Assembly: GCF_002770725.1 (NCBI RefSeq)
Contig: NZ_NQVN01000003.1
Coordinates: 62,001-126,000, forward strand
Direction: 5' to 3'
DNA length: 64,000 nucleotides
Origin: Pleomorphomonas carboxyditropha
Lineage (GTDB): Bacteria > Pseudomonadota > Alphaproteobacteria > Rhizobiales > Pleomorphomonadaceae
In this document: positions 1-7,561 of the stretch, one piece after another
Position numbering within the stretch: the first letter of the stretch is position 1
Layout of the letters: each line of letters begins with the position of its first letter
Made by a program: the position numbers and the translations under genes
The notes under the pieces: model-generated
The model's input: the letters and a program-made list of their open reading frames with translations, nothing else
What the model was told of the DNA's origin: nothing
Database searches by the model: none

Positions 1-589
1 CGATCTGAAGGCGTTGAAGACGCTGCCGCCCAAGCCCTACACGCAGGGCGAGCTGGTCAAAGCCATGAAGGGCGTCGCCAAGCTCGTGACCGACCCACGC
101 CTGAAGCAGAAGCTCAAGGACACCACGGGCATCGGCACCGAGGCCACGCGCGCCAACGTCATCAGCGCCTTACTGGCACGCGGCTATCTTGTGAAGAAGG
201 GCCGTGCCATCCGCGCATCGGATGCGGCTTTCACGCTGATCGACGCGGTGCCGGCGGCCATCGCCGATCCGGGCACGACGGCGGTGTGGGAGCAGGCGCT
301 GGACATGATCGAGGCCGGCCAGATGACGCTGGACACCTTCATCGCCAAGCAATCGGCCTGGGTCGCCCAGCTCGTGCAGCAGTACCGCGGCGCAACGCTC
401 CCCCTCAAGCTGCCGCCCGCGCCGAGCTGCCCGCAGTGCGGCGCCCCGATGCGCCAGCGCACTGGCAAGAACGGCGCGTTCTGGTCGTGCAGCCGCTACC
501 CGGACTGCAAGGGCACGGAGCCGGTCGAAACCGCGACAGGCAAGCCCGCAGCGCCAAGCCCGCGGCGTCGGTCTCCGAAGGCGAGCTGA
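1..589 (+). CDS. topB: DNA topoisomerase III, C-terminal part (5' end outside window)
   Basis: The reading frame is open from the first base, so this is the 3' end of a longer gene. The visible 195 residues contain the type IA topoisomerase stretch TGIGTEATRANVISAL, a linker, and a C-terminal zinc ribbon (CPQCGAPM, then CSRYPDC) that ends in a basic tail. Type IA enzymes relax or decatenate single-stranded DNA through a tyrosine that would lie upstream of the window. A TopB of this type is a core gene of clc/PFGI-1 ICEs and probably acts in replication or processing of the transferred DNA. Confidence 0.93.
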   Translation, partial: DLKALKTLPPKPYTQGELVKAMKGVAKLVTDPRLKQKLKDTTGIGTEATRANVISALLARGYLVKKGRAIRASDAAFTLIDAVPAAIADPGTTAVWEQALDMIEAGQMTLDTFIAKQSAWVAQLVQQYRGATLPLKLPPAPSCPQCGAPMRQRTGKNGAFWSCSRYPDCKGTEPVETATGKPAAPSPRRRSPKAS

Positions 590-1186
590 CGCCCACGTTT
601 CCCTCTGCCACGCCGGCTGCTGCCGACGGCGGGGCAAACCTCCCGCACCCCGCGGGACTCCCCAGCGCGCGTTCCCTTCTGCAACGGTGTGCGCGTCCTG
701 CAGGCCCATCACGGCCTGCTGGGCGAGAAGGTCATTTCTCCCCGGATCGCGTTCGCCGCGGTTCCCCTGATCGAGGTGCTTCCGCCGATACGCGAGCGGT
801 CTCCTGACGCCTTGGTGTGCAAAACTGCGAGGCGCCAGGAGACCGCTTGCGGTCGACGGTATTCGGTGCCGGTGCCCGCCGGCGGAACAACGGGCTCCCT
901 TTGTGTGTGGATGCACGCCAGAGGATTCCGGCCCCCAGCCACGAAACGGGCCGGGTGAGATTGCTGACGCAGCGAATGGCTTTGACGATGGCCTGGCCTG
1001 CTTGCAGCCCACAGGTGGATTGATTTCTCTCCAGCCGAAGCCTTGCGAGGCTTCGGCGCCTTTGTCGTGGGCGAACGGAATCGTGCATCGCTGCTCTTGC
1101 CAGCGCTCGGCCCAAACTGGACGGCGTTCGGTTCCGTTTGATCAGCGACGGAGTGCCGCCGCGCTTTCATTCTTCCCGCATGTGTC
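590..1186. other. Non-coding stretch after topB with strong stem-loops
   Basis: About 600 bases follow topB without a credible gene. The short open frames here have no good Shine-Dalgarno sequence and no recognisable protein. Two strong stem-loops stand out. One at 792-850 has a 15-bp outer stem, a single mismatch, a 5-bp inner stem and a 17-base loop. The other at 1034-1057 has a 10-bp stem closing a TGCG loop. The region leads into the first copy of the repeated leader element. It may be a long structured leader or a separate RNA gene; I see no clear promoter. Confidence 0.5.
792..850 (+). ncRNA. Long imperfect stem-loop, possible structured RNA
   Basis: Positions 792-806 pair with 836-850 over 15 bp (one G-T pair). 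After an A-C mismatch, 808-812 pair with 830-834. The 17-base loop contains an AAAA run. No T tract follows, so it is not a normal terminator. It could be part of a structured RNA or a protein-binding site. Function is unknown. Confidence 0.45.
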
Positions 1187-1309
1187 GCTGACGGTCGTCA
1201 GCACCATGCCCTGGCAGCCCCGGTCCTCAAGGCTGCAACGCGGTTCGCCGCGTTGACCGATCCAGTCCGCTTCGCACCGACCACCGCGGACGCGCGTCGC
1301 CACGACGCG
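1187..1309 (+). promoter_or_regulatory. Repeated ICE leader element, copy 1
   Basis: This is one of five copies of a structured element. Hairpin 1 pairs 1187-1192 with 1197-1202 (GCTGAC/GTCAGC). Hairpin 2 pairs 1214-1219 with 1231-1236 (GCAGCC/GGCTGC) around a loop ending CCTCAA. Hairpin 3 pairs 1239-1243 with 1248-1252 around TTCG. Hairpin 4 pairs 1265-1270 with 1286-1291, and hairpin 5 pairs 1293-1299 with 1303-1309. The linker between hairpins 1 and 2 reads CATGCCCTGG here against CATGCCCAGG in the other copies. It lies 86 bases before the next start codon. Confidence 0.7.
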
Positions 1310-1394
1310 GGTGCTTTTCATGTTCAACCCTTCGGGAGGTATCCGCTCCCGTCAGGGCGTGGTGCTCCCGGTCTTCAACCAACAGGAGAAAACC

Positions 1395-1646
1395 ATGTCC
1401 CTTGCGCTCGCATCGGCACCTTTGAGTGCTGAACAGGCCCGAGCCGAATCCATCGGCTACCAGGCCCTGGCCTGCGTCGGCAAGCGCCTGCCCCTGCAAG
1501 TGCTGTGCAGCGCAGCCGGCCACTACATCGGCACCGCCGATGCGGACGGCCCGGTCTCGCGGGAGTCGGTCAGCTACTTCCGCTCGCACCACGCCGCCGA
1601 GCACGCCCTGCAAACGGGCCGCTGGCAGCAGCGCCTCCACCCGTGA
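1395..1646 (+). CDS. Small conserved ICE protein of unknown function
   Basis: The gene encodes 83 residues from an ATG that follows the Shine-Dalgarno sequence AGGAG (1385-1389). An upstream in-frame ATG at 1311 lies inside the leader and has no ribosome site. The protein is soluble, with no signal peptide, membrane segment or motif that I recognise. It sits first in the accessory cluster downstream of repeated leader element copy 1. Its position after topB suggests an ICE housekeeping or replication-associated role, but nothing in the sequence shows what it does. Confidence 0.6.
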   Translation: MSLALASAPLSAEQARAESIGYQALACVGKRLPLQVLCSAAGHYIGTADADGPVSRESVSYFRSHHAAEHALQTGRWQQRLHP

Positions 1647-1671
1647 TGTCCAACCACCAGGAGCCCATGTC

Positions 1672-2064
1672 ATGAACCGTGCCCTGCCTCAAGAGGTACT
1701 TGATCAGATCGAGCTGGAACACCAGCACTTCGCCGCCGCGCCCCAAGCCTTCTTCGAGGCGTGGAAACGCGGCGTCGACATCGCCGGAGCCGAATGGTTC
1801 GGCGACGGCACCCGCGAAGGCCTGCAGCGTGCCACCACCAAGTGGGATCTGCGGCCGAAGCTGCTGATGCTCAACGATGCCCTCGGCGTCCTGAGCAGCG
1901 GCCAGCGGATGTTCCTGTCCGCGATGGTGAGCTTCTACAACGCCCGCGAGGGCGGTGCGATGCTCAAGCGTTGCGGCTTCGAGGGTCTGTCCGACCTGGG
2001 CGGCCTCGACCTGGAACGGCGCAAGGTCGTCGCCGACCTGACGCTGAACTACAACGGCTGGTGA
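1672..2064 (+). CDS. Conserved ICE protein of unknown function
   Basis: The gene encodes 130 residues from an ATG with CAGGAG about ten bases upstream, 25 bases after the preceding stop, so the two genes are probably co-transcribed. The protein is mixed charged and mainly helical by eye, with a central stretch running GVLSSGQRMFLSAMVSFYNA. There is no signal peptide or membrane segment. I do not recognise a domain. A terminator-like hairpin follows at 2110-2153, which closes this small transcription unit. Confidence 0.65.
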   Translation: MNRALPQEVLDQIELEHQHFAAAPQAFFEAWKRGVDIAGAEWFGDGTREGLQRATTKWDLRPKLLMLNDALGVLSSGQRMFLSAMVSFYNAREGGAMLKRCGFEGLSDLGGLDLERRKVVADLTLNYNGW

Positions 2065-2109
2065 GCCGCGCTGCGGCCTGCCGACGTTCTTCTTTTCTTC
2101 CCACCCCAC

Positions 2110-2153
2110 GAGGGACATGCGTCCCTGCATGGGGCCATGTCCCTCCTTTTCTT
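2110..2153 (+). terminator. Hairpin with T-rich tail between ICE genes; alternative inner pairing
   Basis: Positions 2110-2119 pair perfectly with 2136-2145 (GAGGGACATG/CATGTCCCTC), followed by CTTTTCTT. Inside it, GGGAC at 2112 can instead pair with GTCCC at 2121-2125. The hairpin ends about ten bases before the Shine-Dalgarno sequence of the next gene. It could act as a terminator of the gene before, or as an attenuator of the gene after. Confidence 0.65.
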
Positions 2154-2167
2154 GAAAGGAGTGATTC

Positions 2168-2632
2168 ATGTCCCCTGACTTTTCCATCGGTCTGCTCGTG
2201 ACCGACGACGACATCGATGCGGTCATCCTTGAAGGCTGGCCGGCCGACGTGCGCAAGCCGCGCATCGTGGTGTTCGACTACGCCGGCAATGATGTGCCCG
2301 ACGAGTATGTGCTGCATGTCAGCAGCGGAACCCCGAATACCGGATTGACCGGGCGCGAGGTGTTCCCGGTCGAGTACGGACCCGACTGCCGCTACCCATC
2401 GCCCGCTGAAGTCCTTTCGGTGCTCGATGCACCTAAGCCGGCCGGAAAACCTTCCGCGCTGAGCATCGCCCGCAACGTGCACCAGAGCATCCTCAACCTG
2501 GATGCGCGGCTGGATCGCCTGGAGCAGGCGCCGACCGGCGACGACTACAACCGCCTGTACCAGCTTGCGAATGGCGGCCTGCTCGACCTGTTGAAGGCGC
2601 TGGGCGACCCGTCCTCTACCGCTGCCGGCTGA
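2168..2632 (+). CDS. Conserved ICE protein of unknown function
   Basis: The gene encodes 154 residues from an ATG preceded by AAAGGAG (2155-2161). The N-terminal half looks like a small alpha/beta domain. The C-terminal half (from about residue 98) contains a short coiled-coil-like stretch, NVHQSILNLDARLDRLEQ. There is no signal peptide and no catalytic motif that I can identify. It lies between two hairpin-containing leaders, so it may be transcribed largely on its own. Confidence 0.65.
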   Translation: MSPDFSIGLLVTDDDIDAVILEGWPADVRKPRIVVFDYAGNDVPDEYVLHVSSGTPNTGLTGREVFPVEYGPDCRYPSPAEVLSVLDAPKPAGKPSALSIARNVHQSILNLDARLDRLEQAPTGDDYNRLYQLANGGLLDLLKALGDPSSTAAG

Positions 2633-2712
2633 CCGGCTGCCACTTCATCCACCCGCTGGGGTTCAATCCCCAGCAGGGGATTGCCTCGGCCATCCCCTGC
2701 TGGAGAAATCCC

Positions 2713-3429
2713 ATGTCCTACTCGAACAACAATCCCTTTGTCCGCGGCTACGACGGCCTGTCCGTCCAGCGGCTGCTCGCCATCTCCTACGACGACGACT
2801 GCCCGCTGACCTACCTGCCGCTGCATCCTTCGCAGTCGAATCTGCCGGACAGCCAGGTCGAACGGCGGGCCTGCATCTTCTCGGACGACTTCGTGCTGAT
2901 CACCGAGGACCAGGTGGTCCCCAACGAGTTGCAGGCGCAATGCCGCAGCCACGGGCTCGCCCGCAACGTGGTCTATGCCGTGATGGCCGAGGAAGACGGC
3001 AAGCCACTGCACGTGGGCGACACTTACTCCGAAGAAGCGGCGCGGGAAGTCGTGCGGCGCCTGCGCTATGAAACCGGCTACTACAGCCGGTGCTGGGAAA
3101 TCAGCAGCGCGCACCTCGACGCCGACGCACACCGCTTCCTCGCCGAACTGGCGGACATCGCCACGCCGACGCTGTTCCTGTTCGTCGCCTTCCGCATCCC
3201 GTACGGCCCGGCCATCGGGTTGAAGCTGATCGCCACGCCCTGGACCGACGAGAACCTGCGCGCGGTCGAAGGCATCACGGCCAAGCGGCTGATGCAGGAG
3301 CATCGCAAGAAGGGCATGCCGGAATCCCTCATGCACGTGCTGCACCTGGCCGCGCTCGCCGACGTGCGCATGCTGGTCTTCGATGCCGATGCGCAGGTGC
3401 TGGACGGCCTGCCGATCTACGACGACTGA
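2713..3429 (+). CDS. Conserved ICE protein of unknown function (239 codons)
   Basis: The gene encodes 238 residues from an ATG at 2713 with GGAGA nearby. The protein is soluble and acidic. An aromatic-rich segment lies near residues 120-130 (YETGYYSRCWEISS) and the C-terminal third is leucine-rich and helical. Proteins of this size occur at this position in related ICEs under various DUF names, but I cannot assign one with confidence. A strong terminator at 3440-3470 follows the stop codon. Confidence 0.65.
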   Translation: MSYSNNNPFVRGYDGLSVQRLLAISYDDDCPLTYLPLHPSQSNLPDSQVERRACIFSDDFVLITEDQVVPNELQAQCRSHGLARNVVYAVMAEEDGKPLHVGDTYSEEAAREVVRRLRYETGYYSRCWEISSAHLDADAHRFLAELADIATPTLFLFVAFRIPYGPAIGLKLIATPWTDENLRAVEGITAKRLMQEHRKKGMPESLMHVLHLAALADVRMLVFDADAQVLDGLPIYDD

Positions 3430-3439
3430 CACCACCTTT

Positions 3440-3470
3440 CGAGCCCCCACGCGGGGCTCGTATTCTTTCT
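3440..3470 (+). terminator. Intrinsic terminator
   Basis: Positions 3440-3447 (CGAGCCCC) pair with 3453-3460 (GGGGCTCG), followed by TATTCTTTCT. It lies 11 bases after the stop codon of the upstream gene. Confidence 0.8.
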
Positions 3471-3547
3471 GGACGAAGCCGGTGGACGCGCAGTGCCGAT
3501 TCCCCCGCGTCGCTGGCCCACGCCTGACGCACGCTGCTCGCATGTTC

Positions 3548-3613
3548 GCTGGCGTTGCCGGCAAGCATGCCCAGGCAGTCGAGACCTTCGAGGCTGCGGC
3601 ACGGTTCGCCGTG
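3548..3613 (+). promoter_or_regulatory. Repeated ICE leader element, copy 2 (hairpins 1-3)
   Basis: Hairpin 1 pairs 3548-3553 with 3557-3562 (GCTGGC/GCCGGC). The linker reads CATGCCCAGG. Hairpin 2 pairs 3575-3580 with 3592-3597 (GCAGTC/GGCTGC, one G-T pair) with loop GACCTTCGA. Hairpin 3 pairs 3600-3604 with 3609-3613 (CACGG/CCGTG) around TTCG. Hairpins 4 and 5 are not clear in this copy. It lies upstream of the gene at 3722. Confidence 0.7.
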
Positions 3614-3663
3614 CTGGTTGCTATTCCTTCTCCGGGCGCATGTCGCGTCCATCCACCTCACCC

Positions 3664-3702
3664 CCAAGGGACACACCTCCCTTGCGGGCGGAAGTCCCTT
3701 GG
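3664..3702 (+). promoter_or_regulatory. Leader hairpin with two exclusive pairings
   Basis: Positions 3664-3672 (CCAAGGGAC) pair with 3694-3702 (GTCCCTTGG). An alternative inner hairpin pairs AAGGGA with TCCCTT at 3677-3682. The structure ends a few bases before the Shine-Dalgarno AAGGAG of the next gene, so it could affect translation or early termination. No T tract follows. Confidence 0.5.
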
Positions 3703-3721
3703 TTGCCACAAGGAGTCTTCC

Positions 3722-4519
3722 ATGGATACCCAAGCCATCCGCGCACAGATGCCGACGCTGGTTCGCGGCCACGTGCCTTCCAACGTCCGCAGCTTCAAGT
3801 TCAACATCTTCGACGGCCAGCCCAAGGTTTCGACGCTGGGCTTCCACGTTGATCCCAAGCCCTTCGAGGGCAAGGTCATCGCCACCACCGACGAGGCCAT
3901 CGTCGTCAAGACGGGGCGGGCCGAGTTCGCGGTGCTCGACAAGGCCCTCGTCACCGACGTGCCCGACGAAGGCGCCAAGGTGCAGGTCGAACCGTATGCG
4001 CGGCGCCGCTTCGACGGCTTGCGCGCGGATACGCCCGAGGAGAGCACTGAGTTCACCGCCGACGGCCAGCCGTACACGGTGAAGCGGCTCATCCTGGGTT
4101 CCGCGCCGGCCAAGCTGCCGATCCCCGAGCCGCAGTGCCCCGAGCTGCAGGAGCTGATCCACCAACTGGAGCAGTTGCCCGCGCCCGATGGATTCCGCCG
4201 CATCACGCACCTGCTGGTGGATGCCGGCGCGCGGGACTTCACGGTGGTCGATCCGAGCCCCAGCAACATCATCGCCACGCCGCCGGCCATCGGCTTCACC
4301 GTCGCTTCGGCGAAGTTCCAGGGGCGCGTCACCGTGCTCTACGAACGCGGCCTCGACACCTACGCGGTGGAGCTGCATCGCGAAGGCGAGCTGGTCGAGC
4401 GGGTCGATGAAGTGTTCTTCGACACCTTGGGCCAGGTGCTGGAGCGGCTGATCGACGACGGGAGCTGGCGCCTCATCCGCGTACAGCGCCTGTCCGGTCG
4501 CAAGCCCGTCCAGCACTGA
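3722..4519 (+). CDS. Conserved ICE protein of unknown function (265 residues)
   Basis: The ATG at 3722 is chosen because AAGGAG lies just upstream; in-frame starts further upstream fall inside the structured leader. The protein has 265 residues, no signal peptide and no membrane segment. It is rich in beta-type segments, with several turns of the form DGQP and ADGQP, and the C-terminal half (about 130-265) looks like a separate domain. I recognise no motif. It is preceded by repeated leader element copy 2. The following DUF3085 gene starts 75 bases downstream. Confidence 0.7.
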   Translation: MDTQAIRAQMPTLVRGHVPSNVRSFKFNIFDGQPKVSTLGFHVDPKPFEGKVIATTDEAIVVKTGRAEFAVLDKALVTDVPDEGAKVQVEPYARRRFDGLRADTPEESTEFTADGQPYTVKRLILGSAPAKLPIPEPQCPELQELIHQLEQLPAPDGFRRITHLLVDAGARDFTVVDPSPSNIIATPPAIGFTVASAKFQGRVTVLYERGLDTYAVELHREGELVERVDEVFFDTLGQVLERLIDDGSWRLIRVQRLSGRKPVQH

Positions 4520-4594
4520 TCCCCTCACGTCCCCAAGCGGCTTCCCGTCCTCGCGGCGGGAAACCTTCTTCCTTCACCGTTGGAGACCACTTCC

Positions 4595-4960
4595 ATGACT
4601 GTTCGATTCAAAGGCACCGAGCTTCGGCCCGTGCTTGCCGAGGCGGCGGCCAACCAGTGCCGCGTCATCCTGGTCAAGGACCAGGGCGTGTATTTCATGG
4701 CCGAGCACGGCGAGAGCCGGCCCGATGGGCGGCGCAAGACCATCGCCTACGCCGTGGGCTGCAACCCCGATGTCGATGCGTTCGACGACTGGTGGGAACT
4801 GGCGCGCGCCGAATTCGGCGGCGACGACTTCGGCGAGTTCTTCGCCCTGCAGGAACGGGTCCTCACCCGTATCCTGCACAGCGAGGACGACCTCGAAGTG
4901 TCGGCCACGGTCACGCACCTGTCGATGCAGGCGGTATCCGCTGCACCGGCCGGCCACTGA
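4595..4960 (+). CDS. DUF3085 family protein
   Basis: The 121-residue product matches the DUF3085 family by its opening MTVRFKGTELRPVL and the block CRVILVKDQGVYFMAEHGE followed by AYAVGCNP. The family is common on clc-type ICEs and plasmids, and its function is unknown. The ATG at 4595 is preferred over a TTG at 4580 because GGAG (4583-4586) is well spaced for it. A clean terminator follows at 4975-5000. The protein is soluble and acidic, with an alpha/beta pattern, and has no obvious catalytic residues. Confidence 0.8.
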   Translation: MTVRFKGTELRPVLAEAAANQCRVILVKDQGVYFMAEHGESRPDGRRKTIAYAVGCNPDVDAFDDWWELARAEFGGDDFGEFFALQERVLTRILHSEDDLEVSATVTHLSMQAVSAAPAGH

Positions 4961-4974
4961 CCGTACTGCTTCCC

Positions 4975-5000
4975 AGCCCCCTTCACGGGGGCTTCTCTTT
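4975..5000 (+). terminator. Intrinsic terminator after the DUF3085 gene
   Basis: AGCCCCC at 4975-4981 pairs with GGGGGCT around TTCAC, followed by TCTCTTT. It lies 15 bases after the stop codon. Confidence 0.85.
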
Positions 5001-5103
5001 ATCTCGTGCCGCGGCCCATGGCCGCATCGCACGCGCTCGTCTCCAGTCCGGCTCGGGCCGCTCACGCCGGCATCTGCCGGTGCCACCGCCTGGTGACGCC
5101 TGC

Positions 5104-5448
5104 ATGCGAGACCCGTTCAAGATCGAGCAACCGACCTGCATCAGCTTCAGCGGCGGCCGCACCAGCGCGTACATGCTCTGGCGCGTGCTGCAAGCCAACG
5201 GCGGCCTGCCCGCAGATGCCGTCGTCTGCTTCGCCAACACCGGAAAAGAAGTGGAAGCCACCTTGCGCTTCGTGCGCGACTGCGCCGAGCACTGGCAAGT
5301 GCCGATCCACTGGCTGGAGTACCGGCCCATCGAACCGGGCTTCGTGGTGGTGGACTTCGATACCGCCAGCCGCGCGGGCGAGCCCTTCGAGATGCTGGTC
5401 CGCAAGCGGCAGTACCTGCCCAACCCGGTGGCGAGAGGGTGCCACTAA
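5104..5448 (+). pseudogene. PAPS reductase-like protein, truncated after the N-terminal half
   Basis: The 114 residues match the N-terminal half of phage- and ICE-type phosphoadenosine phosphosulfate reductase-like proteins (adenine nucleotide alpha hydrolase fold). The PP-loop SGGRTS is at residues 16-21, followed by VVCFANTGKE. Family members normally run well past 200 residues. Here the conserved segment LPNPVAR is followed at once by GCH and a stop. The sequence after that point belongs to the leader region of the next gene, with copy 3 of the repeated element starting at 5520. The missing C-terminal half makes catalytic function unlikely. A functional short form cannot be excluded. Confidence 0.7.
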
Positions 5449-5519
5449 TGCGGACAGCCGCCGGTGCCGATTGCCGCTCGCGCGGGCGCGCGCCTGGCGC
5501 CACGCTGCCGCCATGTTCC

Positions 5520-5645
5520 GCTGACGCCCGTCAGCAGCATGCCCAGGCAGTCTCGATCTTCAAGACTGCGACGCGGTTCCGACCGCGTTGATCAACCAGT
5601 TCGCTCCGGCATCCCAGCGCGAACAGCCATCGGTTCTCCCGATGG
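5520..5645 (+). promoter_or_regulatory. Repeated ICE leader element, copy 3
   Basis: This is the most regular copy. Hairpin 1 pairs 5520-5525 with 5530-5535 (GCTGAC/GTCAGC). The linker is CATGCCCAGG. Hairpin 2 pairs 5547-5552 with 5564-5569 (GCAGTC/GACTGC) around a loop with GATCTTCAA. Hairpin 3 pairs 5572-5577 with 5582-5587 (CGCGGT/ACCGCG). Hairpin 4 pairs 5599-5604 with 5619-5624 (GTTCGC/GCGAAC). Hairpin 5 pairs 5627-5633 with 5639-5645 (CCATCGG/CCGATGG). It lies 102 bases before the STY4534/DUF3577 start codon. Confidence 0.75.
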
Positions 5646-5746
5646 TGATGCCACCCAAGCTGTTCCTTCAACCCACGCGGGGGTTCCACACCTTCCCCGC
5701 CTTGGGTCGGGTGTGTCTCCGCCTCATTGTTCTCAGGAGATTCACC

Positions 5747-6310
5747 ATGACCACTTCCACCGACAAGTCCTACTTCGACCTGCACATCACCGGACTCGGG
5801 TATCTCAATCGCATCCGCGAAGTGAAGCCCAAGAAAGGCGATGCGTTCCTGGCCTGCGACATCGCGGCGCTCAACGGCCCCAGCGATGACGTGGCCTACG
5901 TGCGTTTCGACACGCGCGTCTCGGGCTCCGAAGCGCAGCACCTCGTGCGCCGCTGCATCCAAGCGGTCGATGCCGAGAAGAAAGTGATGATCGGCTTCCG
6001 TCTGGGCGACCTGTGGGCCGACACCTTCACCTACTCCAAGGGCAAGCGTGCCGGCGAGCAGGGGGTGAGCTTCAAGGCCCGCCTGCTGTTCGTCAGTTGG
6101 ATCAAGGTCGACGGCAAGCTCGTCTACAAGGCCGAGCCCAAGCCGACCGATGCCGACCAGCGCGACGAACGCGACGTGCGTAACACGGATGTCCCCGCGA
6201 CGTTCGCTGAGCCGCAAGCCGCTGCGTTCGAGCCCGCCAGGCCCGCCGCCGAAGCTGCCGACGAAGCCACTGCCGATGCGCCTGCATTGGAAGTTGCCGA
6301 GTCGTTCTGA
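5747..6310 (+). CDS. STY4534 (DUF3577) family ICE replication-associated protein
   Basis: The 187-residue protein matches the STY4534/DUF3577 family. Its N-terminal block YFDLHITGLGYLNRIREVKPKKGDAF resembles an OB-fold single-strand-binding core, and residues after about 135 form an acidic, alanine-rich tail. The family is annotated as ICE replication proteins in clc/PFGI-1 elements, probably binding single-stranded DNA; that role is inferred. The ATG at 5747 follows CAGGAGA; an upstream in-frame start lies in the leader. It is preceded by repeated element copy 3 and followed by a terminator at 6317. Confidence 0.85.
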   Translation: MTTSTDKSYFDLHITGLGYLNRIREVKPKKGDAFLACDIAALNGPSDDVAYVRFDTRVSGSEAQHLVRRCIQAVDAEKKVMIGFRLGDLWADTFTYSKGKRAGEQGVSFKARLLFVSWIKVDGKLVYKAEPKPTDADQRDERDVRNTDVPATFAEPQAAAFEPARPAAEAADEATADAPALEVAESF

Positions 6311-6316
6311 TCCGCA

Positions 6317-6355
6317 AGGCCCCGACTCTGAATTGAGTCCGGGGCTTTGTCTTCT
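6317..6355 (+). terminator. Intrinsic terminator
   Basis: GCCCCGACTC at 6319-6328 pairs with GAGTC-C-GGGGC at 6335-6345 (one bulged C), followed by TTTGTCTTCT. It lies just after the DUF3577 stop codon. Confidence 0.8.
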
Positions 6356-6430
6356 CCCACTCGCGTGCGCATGCGACCGTCGCCATGACGGCCGTGTGCG
6401 TGATCGCAGCTTCGTCCGCAGGAGTTCTTC

Positions 6431-7060
6431 ATGATCACCATTCCCGGCCAATTGGCCATCAAGACCATCCACGGCCGTAACGGCGACTTCAACGTCGGGC
6501 GCCTTGCGACCTCCATCGGCGAGTTCGTCGTGAAGAACGCCGAACTCGACCAGTACGCCGAAGGCAAGTACGAGGGCGATTTCGCCATCGCGGAGATTCG
6601 CCCGTCCACGTACACCGCCAACGGCCGCATGGTCATTGAGATCCGCGCCCTCCTGGGTGGGATGACTTTGTCCAACATCGACGCCCTGAGCCGTGACGAC
6701 GCCCGCCGGCTGAGTCCGCAGGAAGTCGATCCGATCGACGAGGAAGCGCAGACCGCCACGCCGACGCCGACGACCGCCCCCAAGGCGGCCGGCCGGAAGA
6801 AGGCGCGCAGCTCGCGCGACCCGCTGGTCGATACCACGCCGTTCGGCAGCGAGCCGGCTGCTGCGTCTGCCGAGGCTACGGCCCATGCGGACGACGACGG
6901 CGACGCGGCGCTGTTCGGCACACTCTGGCCGCTGGGCGATGTCGTCAAGCTCGATGCCACCGTGGATCGGCGCGTGCTGCGTCAGCAGCGCGACCGCCTC
7001 GGCGACCTGGGCTACGAGTTCGCTCCGCTGTCCCAGGACTGGCACCTCACCAGGGTCTGA
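6431..7060 (+). CDS. DUF3275 family protein
   Basis: The 209-residue product matches DUF3275, a core unknown of PFGI-1/clc ICEs. The N-terminal 100 residues (MITIPGQLAIKTIHGRNGDF, later YEGDFAIAEIRPSTY) form a conserved beta-rich domain. A low-complexity linker of T, P, A and K follows (about 105-130). A C-terminal segment, residues 150-209, includes LFGTLWPLGDVVKLDATVDR. Its ATG follows GCAGGAG. The function is unknown; its constant position next to the DUF3577 gene suggests a shared job in ICE replication or maintenance. Confidence 0.83.
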   Translation: MITIPGQLAIKTIHGRNGDFNVGRLATSIGEFVVKNAELDQYAEGKYEGDFAIAEIRPSTYTANGRMVIEIRALLGGMTLSNIDALSRDDARRLSPQEVDPIDEEAQTATPTPTTAPKAAGRKKARSSRDPLVDTTPFGSEPAAASAEATAHADDDGDAALFGTLWPLGDVVKLDATVDRRVLRQQRDRLGDLGYEFAPLSQDWHLTRV

Positions 7061-7102
7061 TCCCATCGCCATTTCACGCCGCATGCCTGCGGCTTTCCAC
7101 CA

Positions 7103-7128
7103 CCCGCCGGGGCTCCTTCCCCGGCGGG
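7103..7128 (+). promoter_or_regulatory. Strong leader hairpin before the gene at 7162
   Basis: Positions 7103-7112 (CCCGCCGGGG) pair with 7119-7128 over 10 bp around CTCCTT. No T tract follows. It stands between the DUF3275 stop codon and the next Shine-Dalgarno region, like the leader hairpins at 3664 and 11210. Confidence 0.5.
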
Positions 7129-7161
7129 AGGACTCCGGCCCTTTCTCACAGGAGTCATTCC

Positions 7162-7554
7162 ATGGGCTGGACATTCGTTCGATTGACGCGCGATCAGTTG
7201 ATCCGCGAGCTGACCGCAACCGAGGAAACCGAGCGGTCGCGCAGTGAGGTCATCGACCACACGCTGGTCGGCAACGTGCTGTGGACGGTGGCGCGCGTCA
7301 CCGCCAAGCAGGCCGGCGTCCTGGGTCTCGCACCCGGCGAGTCGGCCACCTTGATCGGCTGCCATCTGCTGGAAAGCGAGGGCCGCGAATGGGGCTACAA
7401 GTTCCTGGTCGAGGCCGAGCACCCGTACTACTACTCGTGCCCGCTGCGCTATCTCGACATGGCGCCGCAGCGCTGCGCCACCTGGCGCGCAAGGGTGCAT
7501 GCCTTCCACCAGCAGCCGACGCGCAAAGCGGCCGGCGATGCAGCCACCGACTGA
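7162..7554 (+). CDS. Conserved ICE protein of unknown function (130 residues)
   Basis: The ATG at 7162 follows CAGGAGTC. The 130-residue protein has an N-terminal region with many charged helices (MGWTFVRLTRDQLIRELTATEETERS) and a middle beta-rich part containing HPYYYSCPLRYLDM. No signal peptide or membrane segment is visible. It lies seven bases upstream of the next gene, so the two are probably co-translated. I do not recognise the family. Confidence 0.65.
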   Translation: MGWTFVRLTRDQLIRELTATEETERSRSEVIDHTLVGNVLWTVARVTAKQAGVLGLAPGESATLIGCHLLESEGREWGYKFLVEAEHPYYYSCPLRYLDMAPQRCATWRARVHAFHQQPTRKAAGDAATD

Positions 7555-7561
7555 GGCGAAC

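Noticed and set aside
689-958. An 89-codon open frame in the gap after topB
   Set aside because: It has no convincing ribosome site, crosses the strong stem-loop at 792-850 and resembles no protein family I know.
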